From Erythrocercus mccallii (Eukaryota > Chordata > Aves > Passeriformes > Dicruridae), in the NCBI GenBank assembly GCA_013397435.1, contig VZRG01000881.1:237754-301753 (forward strand): DNA of 64,000 nt, written 5' to 3'. This document shows, piece after piece, positions 26,911-36,330 of the stretch (its first letter is position 1; every line of letters begins with the position of its first letter). The position numbers were made by a program, and so were the translations under genes. The notes under the pieces were generated by a model. It searched no databases and was not told where the DNA came from. It worked only from the letters and a program-made list of their open reading frames with translations.

Positions 26911-26958
26911 CCCCGCTCACGGCGCGCCCTGCGGAGAAATCGGAAGGCAGAAAGACGG
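26911..26958. promoter_or_regulatory. CpG cluster around GGCGCGCC
   Basis: Seven CpG lie within 48 bp, including the 8-bp palindrome GGCGCGCC at 26921-26928, set in AT-rich DNA. Retained CpG in otherwise CpG-poor DNA can mark a methylation-free site. There is no core promoter motif beside it. Confidence 0.28.
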
Positions 26959-29900
26959 ATCTGCTCAAGGCAGACCTGGTTAAATGGAGCTTGGCAAGAA
27001 CAGATAAGAGGGTCCTGTCAAGAAGATTAAAATAAAGTAGATGGTTGCAAAGGAAGGACAGAGGGAAGATCGGAAACCAAGCAGTGTGAAATGGGAGGAA
27101 ACCACAAAACACGACAGAGTGAAAGGTGAGTCTACCTGAAAGACACTGATGGGAAACTGCTGCCCTGAGTTATGACCTTTCCATCAGGTCAAAATGAAGG
27201 CTTTACACAAACAGAAAAGATGAAAGCCTTGGGATCTGATCTAGGTTTAATATGTGAATTCATGGGGTTAGTGGGGGATTACGATTACCTGCCCAGCTGA
27301 AAGAAGAAAGACAGAAACACTGAATTTTTCAGTCCCAACTCCCAAGTTCATTTGCAGTCATGGTGTGCTAAATATTACAAATACTCAAACTGACAGTAGC
27401 AGATTATATGGATACTGGATTATATTTCCATCTCTTTAAAAATTATTAGTAAAAGAAGTTATTAATAACTCAAAACTTAATAGTTCGAGCAGGTTTGAAG
27501 CCAAAGCTCAGATTCAAGGCACACCAAACCTAGAACCAGTTCAGAAATGTATTTTATGCATAATTCTTGTCATTAACACAAGTGAAATCCAAATCCTAAA
27601 ATGATCTGAGAGGGTGAATCAGCTTCAAGAGACTTTGTATTATTCAGTTTTCTGCCCTGCCTCTCACAAGACAGGAATTCCAAGTGATCCCCAAATCAGC
27701 AGCAATCACATCTTCAAAGGCAAAAGAAACTAAACTGGAAAGAAACTTAGAAGCAAAATGAGCTCTTCATCACAGCTGTAATTAAATTAATCAACTGTCT
27801 CACACGAGGACAAATATTATATTTTATTACATTTTATCCAGGCAAAGCTAATTATAAAAGCATAAGATAATTTGCAATTACCCACTAGAACCATCACATT
27901 TTTCAACTGGCATTCAAATGTAATACTGTCCACACACCAGCACGTGACACGTGCCATCATGATTTTACCTCAGTGAGTGTGCCAGGCTAACTGAATACAA
28001 TAAACTGTGTCCCCTACACTCAGAACATCACGAGTTTTTCCAGGTGTTCCTTCTCCCTTCACAAACTTGCAGAGGAAACTTCAAGGCTGAAAGCTTCGTG
28101 CTTGGCAGTGAAACACAAGGCTCTGCAAACCACCTCTGTGGGACGTTGTTCAAACGCCATTTTCAGTAGAACACACAGAAGTGGGAGTCCTTCAGTATCC
28201 TCAAAAAATCCCATCACACTCCAATTCCGGGAAATTGAGAAGTACCATTACATTCACCCACACATTTCTAAGCTACGTGGGAGAGAGAAGCACCAGCCTC
28301 CTCTTGCACTTCTGATAAATTAATTCCCCAATATGATGGAACAGTACAGCAAAGTAACCCTCTCATTGAGGTTTATGATGTACTTAAGCTTAACTCTGAA
28401 TTCCTTGGATTTGCAACGTCTCTTTTGGTAAAATTATTATATGCCTGTAAAACTGTGGGAAAAGCTGCACATAAAAGGCAGTCTCAGATTGATCCTGGAT
28501 GTGCAGAGGGTTATTTCTGGAGATAAAGAAAATAATAGCCAGAGTTTCCCCAAAGGCTGAGGCTGCCTAGCACAATGTCACTACAGAAAATACAAAGTTA
28601 GCAACCACGGTGAGAAGACAGAGCAGAGTGAGCCATTGTGTCCAGGGGGATGGAGGTCCAGCACACGCACCTTGCTGCTCCATTCACCTGCTGCCCACAA
28701 CACATGAGCCCTTGCTCACAATCCCACAAGGATGGAGGAAGGGTGAAGAGAGCCTGGAAGAAGCTGCAACTGTTTTGTCTCTCTTCTGGATTTGCATCTC
28801 CAGCTCTATTCCTCTCTCTCTCAAATTTTCCTTTTCCTGGTTATTTTCCACCACGGCAGACGTCACCAGGTTTTCTCATCAGCGTGAAATGTTCACTTGA
28901 AAGAGTCAACTTTATTTTGCTCAATGTGTTTGTGCTAGATAAGCATTTGGGAATTGTTATTTGTCTTGCAGAAGCCCTGTTTCCTCTCGATACAGGCCAG
29001 TACCCTGCAAGCCCATTTCTGTATTTCTACAGAATTGTGAGCTCACTTCAGTCCTCATGGTTATAGTCGAGTACTGCCCTGTCCTGATATGCATGCAGCC
29101 GCAACTTCTGTCAGATGTATTTACATTCAAATATTACAGGCCTTTGTCTGGAGCAATTTTATTTTTGCTCTGCAAAACCAGGAATGTTTCATGCTGGTGG
29201 CTGGTGCACAGCAACTCCCCCAGAGTGCTGAAACAGTCCCCAAGAGCTTTTCCTGCAGGAACACAAAGCAGGCTTAGGATCCGCAGCCAATCTCGAGCCA
29301 AAGGCAGGAGCATCACGTATTTTCAGGCTTCTCATCCCCACACTCTTCACCAGTGGTGGTGAGAAAGTACATTCTCCTTGCCAAGTGGCCACGAGGGGAT
29401 GGTCCGTCTGTCTCCTCACAGAAACAACACCCCGCCAGCCATGGGCACAGCTCCAGACAGACAGATTGCAGCAGAGCACAACACATCAGCTCATCAACCT
29501 GTGTCAAAACTCATTTGTTAAGCATCTCCCAACAACTTCTGTGTTTTGAAACACATTGCGACAGGACAAAAAAGGAGAGTCGCTTGCTTAATGGCCTGGT
29601 CATCCTCCTTGTTAGAAGGACCTCGTGGTAGTCAAGAAAATTCCCACCAATTTAAAGTAGTCTTCCGCTAAAAGCATGCCAGAAGACAGGACAGAGTTTT
29701 TAATGCTGGAGAACCACCCTCATAAAGGAACTATTTGCTCTGGACCACAGGGCAGCCAAGAGCAGAGCAGAGCAGCATCACCCAGCACAACCCCCCTGGC
29801 ACCACTGCACCTCTGCCTTTGGGAAACACAAACACACAGCGCATGCCTTTGCTGCAAAATTTACAAGACAGCAGTGAAAGAGAAAGAAAAATGCATTAAC

Positions 29901-30223
29901 AGGCTCCAGGCAGCCCTTGCCCTGAGCACTGCAGTTTCTGTTGAGTCAGAGCTGTCATCTACCCTGCAACAAACTTCTCTTCACTGGCTACTCTGCAAGT
30001 AAGATTCAATCAGGGCTCCCTGGCTCCTGAGGGAACCAGCACTTCAGCATGAACTGCCTCCACTCAAACGTAATGGAGTGAGATTGCTCAAGCCATTATT
30101 TTAAATGGTTGGAGGCCACACGGTCCCCAATTTCATTAGCTGCATTTATAAACAGACCTTACACTTAATACTGGGGAACACAGAGACGTGTGCACATGAT
30201 GTATCATCTTCCCACCACACACA
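26959..30223. other. Unique noncoding sequence
   Basis: No gene recognised. An AAAG followed by GTGAGT at about 27122-27131 is a good plus-strand donor match, but no convincing exon precedes it. Overlapping frames at 28610-29507 on both strands match nothing known. Confidence 0.5.
27941..27953. promoter_or_regulatory. Paired E-boxes CACGTG
   Basis: Two perfect CACGTG E-boxes separated by a single A (CACGTGACACGTG). CACGTG binds bHLH factors such as MYC/MAX, USF and CLOCK/BMAL1. The sequence is seen directly; any function is inference, and a 1-bp gap is too short for both sites to be bound at once. Confidence 0.35.
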
Positions 30224-30264
30224 GAAAAAAAAAGGAAAAAAGGAAAAAAGGAAAAAAGGAAAAA
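30224..30264. repeat. (GGAAAAAA)n microsatellite
   Basis: After an A9 run, the GG pairs at 30234, 30242, 30250 and 30258 recur at exactly 8-bp spacing with A between them, giving about four units of an 8-bp repeat. Confidence 0.92.
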
Positions 30265-30501
30265 CCAGAACATCAGCTTAAGTGTCTCCATTTGATACAT
30301 CATCTGTGTGGAGAGGATATTTCTGCAGATATATATAAGCAATAGCTGACTGAACTATTCAATCAACTGTCTGCACGTGGCATACATGGAATGGGTGTCC
30401 TGTTCACAAATTGTGCTCCACAAATTAGAAAAATTACAGTCAGTCAGGCTGTGCACACGCTGATGTCAGCAGTGCATAAAACTGAGAGGCCCAGATCTTA
30501 C
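30265..30501. other. Unique noncoding sequence
   Basis: Nothing recognised. Confidence 0.4.
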
Positions 30502-30559
30502 CTGCATGCAGGAGCTCATCTAAGTTCAGGTGGTATATTTGAGCTAATTAGCTAAATTA
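30502..30559 (-). other. Candidate noncoding or poison exon (58 bp, minus strand)
   Basis: On the minus strand a strong pyrimidine tract (ACTCATCTCTTGCCTCTGGC then AG) precedes 58 bp. These end CATGCAG and are followed by GTAAGATC, close to the donor consensus. All three frames meet a stop early in the segment, so if spliced it would be a noncoding exon or a poison exon that ends translation. It also contains the 12-bp palindrome AGCTAATTAGCT (30542-30553) with a homeodomain core, so a regulatory site is an alternative reading. Both splice sites match consensus well, but such pairs also occur by chance in introns. Confidence 0.2.
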
Positions 30560-33364
30560 CTGCCAGAGGCAAGAGATGAGTCAGACCTGTGAGCCTGCAA
30601 CCACGTCCTTCCACAGCAGGGCAAGGGGCTGGGAACGTGCCCGAGGAGCTGCCTCCATCACTTATCCAACCTCAGGCCAGTTTACACTGATTTGAAACAG
30701 CTTTAAACATAAACTCAGGGGCTGATAGGATATTGAACTTTAATAACTCAAAGAACACCTGTCTGTAGCCATGTGCAAGCAAGAAATAAGAAAATAATAA
30801 TAACACAGAGATCTCAAATTGAACAGCATGACAGGAGTGAAATATGGAGCCCTCAAACACAAAATCACAAGCAATTAAGTTTTATTGGCTGAGCAGGTGT
30901 GAGTCTAATCATTGCTCATGTACCTTTTTTCTGGAAGTCTTATAATTTTCTATCAATTTGTTTAAGAAAAATTATCCGTCTCCAACAAACTTTGCACAAT
31001 ATATAATAATTATATATTTGCCTATTCATTTTTATTAAGTACTGTTAGTATCTTTTGTACTTCTGCAGAATCCACTTGAAAGAATAATAAAATAATATAA
31101 AAAAAGGAAATAAAATTAATGGAGCTAAATGCTGATATGTTATTACAGTTTGTTGTTAATTGCAACATGGATACAGTTAAACAACAGATGCTGTGAGTAC
31201 TTTTTAGCTACTGATAATTTTGGGGTTGTTCTGTTTTTCTTACAAAACAGATTTTTCATTTAAACAGCGGCTGGGTGATTTCAGCATGGAAAATTAAAAC
31301 CTCAATCACCTAACAAAGAAGCAGTGATTTACTGTTAATCCAAAGGAAAAAAAGAAAGAAGAAAGCACATTTTTATCCAAATACAAGCTACCGGGAAAAG
31401 AAAGGGCATAATCAGCTGAGATGCAAAGTTATCCTGCAAACAATGTCACAGTGAAACCTATTTCAATGAACAGGCCAAGTATGACATGTCAAATCTGGCT
31501 CATCCACCTCAGTAATTGCTTTATGGAGGCAATTTTCTTTCCATTCTTCTGTTCTTCACCCCAGCACCTCCCTCTCCACAACAAGGACAGCGTATGTCTG
31601 CATCACAAAAGGCTCTGGGAATATTCAGTGGCATGATCTTGTTTCAAGATGAACTTTCTGGTTTAAATTTATTTTGCCCTGTACTTTGCGCTAGAGAAGG
31701 TGAAGCCCAGGAGGGAAGAGTAGGGACCCTCTGGAGTTGTTTTCCCAGTAACCAGCACACTGGTCATGCCCAGCAGTGAGAGGAGAGATGGTGTTCCACA
31801 CACACAGCAACCGCAGCCACCTCTGCCCACTCTCTGAAAGGGACACCACGACAAGCAGTTTAGGCTGGACTGTTAAATCTTACACACCCAAGTCCAGAGA
31901 ACATGAATCCCAATAAAAGCCAGCAGCAGGATCCAAACTGTATCCTCCCTTGGCTCCCAAAACTCAGAGCTTTGCCTATGATGGCAGAACCCAAATGTCT
32001 CCAGACATCTCAAGCACAGAGGCTGCAGGTGTTTCTGGAAGGGCACTGGGAATCATGAAGGGCCTTTTAGAGGCAAGTAGAGACCAGCAGAGTACTGGGA
32101 ATGGGTAACCCAATCATAGGAAATAAAAACAACAAAACAACCTTGGGGGGCTTTAAAATGTGTCCCACAACCCTATGAGTACCATGCTGGCATGCAAGAG
32201 TTATAAACAATGGAAAAGGTCAGCACACAATCACCGAGGCAAGCCCAGAACAGTGATGCAAGATGGAAAGTGCAGGCACTGAGGCCATAAATTCAGGGGA
32301 TGAGAAGAGAAGCCTCCTAAGCACAATATTTACTGCCTACTCAGGATTCCTTTTTATTTTCCTAAGTTTGCTTGTCCTTGGGCACTCCCTGTTTGGTATT
32401 CTCTGAGCAGTGCAGGGCTCCCTTTCAGTACCCAAGAGCTTTGGCCCCCCCAGGCTCACAGGGTGAGGTGTTTTACCCTGCCCAGCATCAGACACCAAAT
32501 CCAGGAGCTGCTTCCTCTCCCTAATGCCTAAGATAAGGCTGCAGTGACAGGCTATTAAGCCCCCCCAACACACACACAGCCGATGAATATTCATTGAAAG
32601 TCAACACACAGCATTCCTATCACTCCAGCCACACAGGGAGGATGAAGAGCCTCCCCCAGGTAGCAACACCTCCCTCAATTCACGATGGGCCTCTTTGTAC
32701 CCTGCTAGATAAAACCCACATCCTTTGCATTTCAAGCCAGTTTTTCTCCTTCATAAACAGCATTCAGAAAGGAGACTGAGGCACGCAGGGTGACCCTGCC
32801 AGCACTGCAGAACACATCACCTTTTTCACACACATACCCCAAGGTATTTTTCCATGAGATAATAGTTTCCAGGCTCTTTTGGACTTGGAGAAAAAGGGCT
32901 TCAGTGAAATAAAAACATCTCTTATCTTAAAACAACTGTCAGTTTAGGAAACAACCGAGCAGCGCATCTTGGGTACATACATTGTTTTATATGAAGGCAC
33001 TCCTTAAAACAGAATCCCAGAAGTCCAATTAGTTTTTGAGCATCTACCTCCTGCTGACCTCTGCTAGCATGATGAGCGTACATCCCAAAGCTGTTTTCAT
33101 GCTTTCCAGGACTGCATCTGGACTAGAAACACCATCTAATTGTCTTTAACACCGCAGCCACGAGTATTCCAGGCCTTTTTGGACCTCTGTACATTCATCA
33201 TATTCAGCATGGAGAGCCTTGCAGATTAATACAGAGATACTGGAATGGTGATGGGGAGATAAACAGCAGGAATTGAACAAACTGGAGATTAGAAGGCTTT
33301 TAGGCACACTCCTGCTTCATCCTTACACACGGCCCACATCACCTCAACATGCATTTGTATTTCA
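30560..33364. other. Unique noncoding sequence
   Basis: Nothing recognised. A small AT inverted repeat lies at 31000-31020 (9-bp arms AATATATAA/TTATATATT, 3-bp gap). The rest is unique DNA with no splice-bounded open frame. Confidence 0.5.
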
Positions 33365-33450
33365 TCAGCTGTTGTACACAGCACAGATAAAGTCACTTGG
33401 ACAGCTCCTCAGCCTCAGTTATACTGAGCTGTGCTGTGTACAACAGCTGA
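33365..33450. repeat. Perfect 22-bp inverted repeat (hairpin)
   Basis: Arm 1 (33365-33386, starting TCAGCTGTTG) and arm 2 (33429-33450, ending CAACAGCTGA) are exact reverse complements over all 22 bases, with 42 bp between. Transcribed from either strand this would fold into an 86-nt stem-loop with a perfect stem. I do not recognise it as a known microRNA precursor. It could be a hairpin RNA, a fold-back transposon relic, or a quasi-palindrome made by template switching during replication. Confidence 0.95.
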
Positions 33451-33879
33451 GAATTGAGCCCTGGAGCTCTGGGGTAAACCCTTAGGTTTATTTCACCTCC
33501 AGGATGAAGACCAAACTCCATGCTCATCCTCCCTCTCTGCTTCACTCCTGAATTCATGCCTCTGACCATTCACACTGGATGGAAACCAGCCAGGGGCTGA
33601 GCCTGGAGGTGCAAGAGACGAACACACATTCACCCTCTGAGCTCTGTTATCAGAGCAGAAAAACAGATTACAATTAAAATCTAAACATTTGTTAATTTTC
33701 AGAGGTGATCAGACATCCCAATCTGACTTGAAGCCCTGTTTTTACAATCCCAGCTGCTAAGCTGCTAACCAGGGTGTTTATTTGCCACATCTCCTCACCC
33801 CATGATTCTTGTTAAATGTTATAGAGTAGTAATTCAGCATTGTTCCATTGCTTATGAAAACTGTGCAGAAAAAAAAATC
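33451..33879. other. Unique noncoding sequence
   Basis: Nothing recognised. Confidence 0.5.
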
Positions 33880-34240
33880 AAAAATAATCTAGGCTAGTTC
33901 ATTTGAAGTGTAAATGACTTTTGCATGCAATACAAAACGCAACAAGTGCCTTTCAAGCTGTCTCATTTATGATAACATAGAAGTTGCTGATGGAATATGA
34001 ATTCCCAGGTAGTTATCAGGGAATTTTGCCGATCATTTGTACTTCAGGCTGCATTAGCAACTCTCACGTCATGTCAGCAGCTTGAAAAAAATAAAACAAT
34101 GAATTACATCTCTCCCAGTTTTTATTCTGCTTTGACTAGTAATCTCATCACTTATCACAAATGATTTTGCACTCGATGCAAAATGCTTTGTTCTATTTCT
34201 AAAGGAAACCTAAGACTTCCCCTGAATTATTCCAGTTTAC
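33880..34240. promoter_or_regulatory. Candidate conserved noncoding element
   Basis: Non-repetitive AT-rich DNA with the 10-bp palindrome TTGCATGCAA at 33921-33930, TGCATTAGCAA, GAATTCCC and TTTTGCACTCGATGCAAAAT. No open frame is present. It resembles an enhancer block; conservation is untested. Confidence 0.25.
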
Positions 34241-34991
34241 TCAGACGAGCAATCAGGCATTAGCAGAAGAAATATCTGGTTATCACATCTCTAAGGGACA
34301 CAGGCTGCACAATACTATCAGGTATCTCACTATTATCAAAATTATAGAACTGAAGCTAAGGCTGTGTTTCATCCTTGACCTGCAATAACCAGCACCCTCA
34401 AAGGTAAGACAGACATGCTTATATAAATGGATTTTAGGAGTAGAAAGTGACACCGGTGAGAAAAATGTATTTTTACACTGTTGCTTGAATTCTTGGCAAA
34501 AGCCAAGGGAAAGAACCCAAACATCCCTTCAGTTATTTTGGTTATAGTTCATTGCTCTGGCTAGAGCTGTGTGAACATTTTATCAGCTTGACACCACAGT
34601 TGGCAGCTTTTATGGGTCAGGAACAGCAGGCAGCGAGAAGGTAAACACTCCTCTGTAAAAAACCTGCATTTTTACCTTTCTTTTATCTGCAGCCCTGGGC
34701 TCTGGTTTTGCTGTCCTATCAAAACACCTCTGCCCTTTTAGGACACTCACCCTGCAGTGTTGCAGATGCCCCACATGCTTCCCTGGCTGCAAGCAGGAGC
34801 CCTCATGTGCTGGGGAAGCTGAAGCTGTACCATCACTAATGCACCAATGTGCTGGTTCTGCACAGCCTGTTTTTTTGGTACCGGGGGCCTCAGAGGTGGC
34901 TTCTGTGAGAAGCTGCTGGAAGCTTCCAGCATGTCTGGCACAGACAATCCCTGATGGCTCTGAGGATGGGCACACTGCTGGCCAAGGCTGG
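34241..34991. other. Unique noncoding sequence
   Basis: A 121-codon minus-strand frame (34610-34975) has no recognisable domain. A GGGTGAGT donor-like site lies near its end, but no protein is recognised. I treat it as noncoding. Confidence 0.45.
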
Positions 34992-34997
34992 ACCAGT
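34992..34997. repeat. Left target-site duplication ACCAGT
   Basis: ACCAGT immediately precedes the LTR and is repeated exactly after its CA end at 36325-36330. A 6-bp duplication is typical of alpha/beta-type (class II, ERVK-like) retroviral integrases. Confidence 0.75.
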
Positions 34998-36324
34998 TAG
35001 AGATGGTGGTAATGACTCTGTGATAACAGATTTAAGAAGGAAATCAACACAAAGTGGGGTGCAGCTTTTTCCTAGCCAGAGAAGAGGAGAAGGAAGTTAG
35101 AACATGTGAGGGAAACATGTAGACACCAGGGACTGTGAAGAAGGATGGAGAGGAGGTGATCCAGGAGCTGAGATTCCTCTGCAGGCCATTGTGAAGACCA
35201 TGGTGAAGCAGCTGTGCCCCTGCAGCCCATGGGGATCCACAGGGGATGCAGAGATCCACTCCTGGCCCATGGGGATCCACAGGGGATTCAGAGATCCATG
35301 CACAGCCCATGGGGATCCACGGGGGATGCAGAGATCCATGCACAGCCCATGGGGATCCACGGAGGATGCAGAGATCCATGCAAAGCCCATGGGGATCCAC
35401 ACAGCCCATGGGGATCCACAGGGATGCAGAGATCCATGCACAGCCCATGGGGATCCACGGGGGATGCAGAGATCCATGCACAGCCCATGGGGATCCAAGG
35501 GGGATGCAGAGATCCATGCACAGCCCATGGGGATCCAAGGGGGATGGAGAGATCCATGGACAGCCCATGGGGATCCACGGGGGATGCAGAGATCCACTCA
35601 CAGCCCGTGGGGATCCATGGGGGATGCAGAGATCCCTGCACAGCCCCTGGGGATCCATGGGGGATGCAGAGATCCACTCAGCCCATTGGGGAGGTGCCCA
35701 TGTGGGAGCGGGTGATGCCTGCAGGAGGCTGTGATCCAGTGGGAGACCTGGTGGAGAGAGGGGCCCTGCTCCCAGGCTGGAGCAGCCTGTCCTTGGAGGA
35801 CTGCAGCCCGTGGAAGAGTGACCCATGTCACAGCAGTTTTGGGAGGACAGTGTGCCTGTGGGAGGGACTCATGTTGCAGTAGTTTAGGCAGGACTGCTGC
35901 TCCTGAGATTGGATCCTCACCAGAGTTCACAGAGAGCTCTCTCCCATGGGAGGGACCCCATGGTCTCACAGGGGAAGGGCTCCTCTCCCTGAGCTGCAGA
36001 AAAAACCTTGGGTGATGAACTGACCAAATCCCCCCAAGCCCTGTCCCCCTGCACTGTTGGTGGGAAGGAGGAAGAGGCTGAGGAAAAGGTGTATTTAAAG
36101 GCTTATTTTACTTCTCACTATTCTTCTCTGATTTTGTTAGTAACAAACTCACTTGGTACCTCTAAGTTAAGCCTGTTTTGCCCTTGGAGTGTTTTCTCCC
36201 GGTCCTTATCTCAACTCATGAAACCTTCATTAAGTTTTTCTCTCCTCTGCCCAGGTGTGGCAGGGGAGGGTGAGTGAACAACTTCTGTGGGTGCCAGGAG
36301 TTTGGTCAATGTCAAACCACGACA
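34998..36324 (+). mobile_element. Solo LTR of an endogenous retrovirus (ERVK-like)
   Basis: About 1327 bp, bounded by the 6-bp duplication ACCAGT. It ends in CA but begins TA, where TG is usual, which I read as a mutated terminus. The body matches an avian LTR type I remember from passerine genomes: CTGTGATAACAGATTTAAGA near the left end, then a run of short GC-rich modules of the GCAGCCCATGG / GTGGGAGGGACTC kind, then TTATTTTACTTCTCACTATT and TCTGATTTTGTTAGTAACAA toward the right. In the remembered sequence the last of these reads as a polyadenylation signal, AATAAA; here it is AACAAA, so the signal appears lost. No primer-binding site, gag, pol or second LTR follows, so internal sequence was presumably removed by LTR-LTR recombination. 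Family name not assigned; class II is inferred from the 6-bp duplication. Confidence 0.85.
35224..35690 (+). repeat. 40-bp minisatellite inside the LTR
   Basis: Unit starts (CCCATGGGGATCC or variants) fall at 35226, 35266, 35306, 35346, 35386, 35405, 35444, 35484, 35524, 35564, 35604, 35644 and 35682. The period is therefore 40 bp with one 19-bp partial unit, one 39-bp unit and one 38-bp unit. Each unit carries GGATCC and CAGAGATCC. All three plus frames and the minus frames stay open through the array, so several overlapping open frames of 120-260 codons arise. They encode a 40-residue super-repeat (40 bp read in three frames) and are not genes. The unit resembles modules elsewhere in this LTR type, so the array probably grew by slippage or unequal crossover after integration or in the source copy. 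Confidence 0.95.
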
Positions 36325-36330
36325 ACCAGT
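36325..36330. repeat. Right target-site duplication ACCAGT
   Basis: Exact copy of the hexamer at 34992-34997, directly after the terminal CA of the LTR. Confidence 0.75.

Noticed and set aside
26368..27035. Two overlapping open frames of 168 and 184 codons
   Set aside because: They run in different frames of the same DNA, carry phenylalanine runs from a T14 tract, and have no domain or splice context.
35044..35882. Open frames of 120-260 codons on both strands with repeated DPHGL/WIPMG or GDPRGMQRS-type units
   Set aside because: They are the 40-bp LTR minisatellite read in several frames. All frames are open at once and the residue period equals three DNA units, so there is no evidence of a protein.
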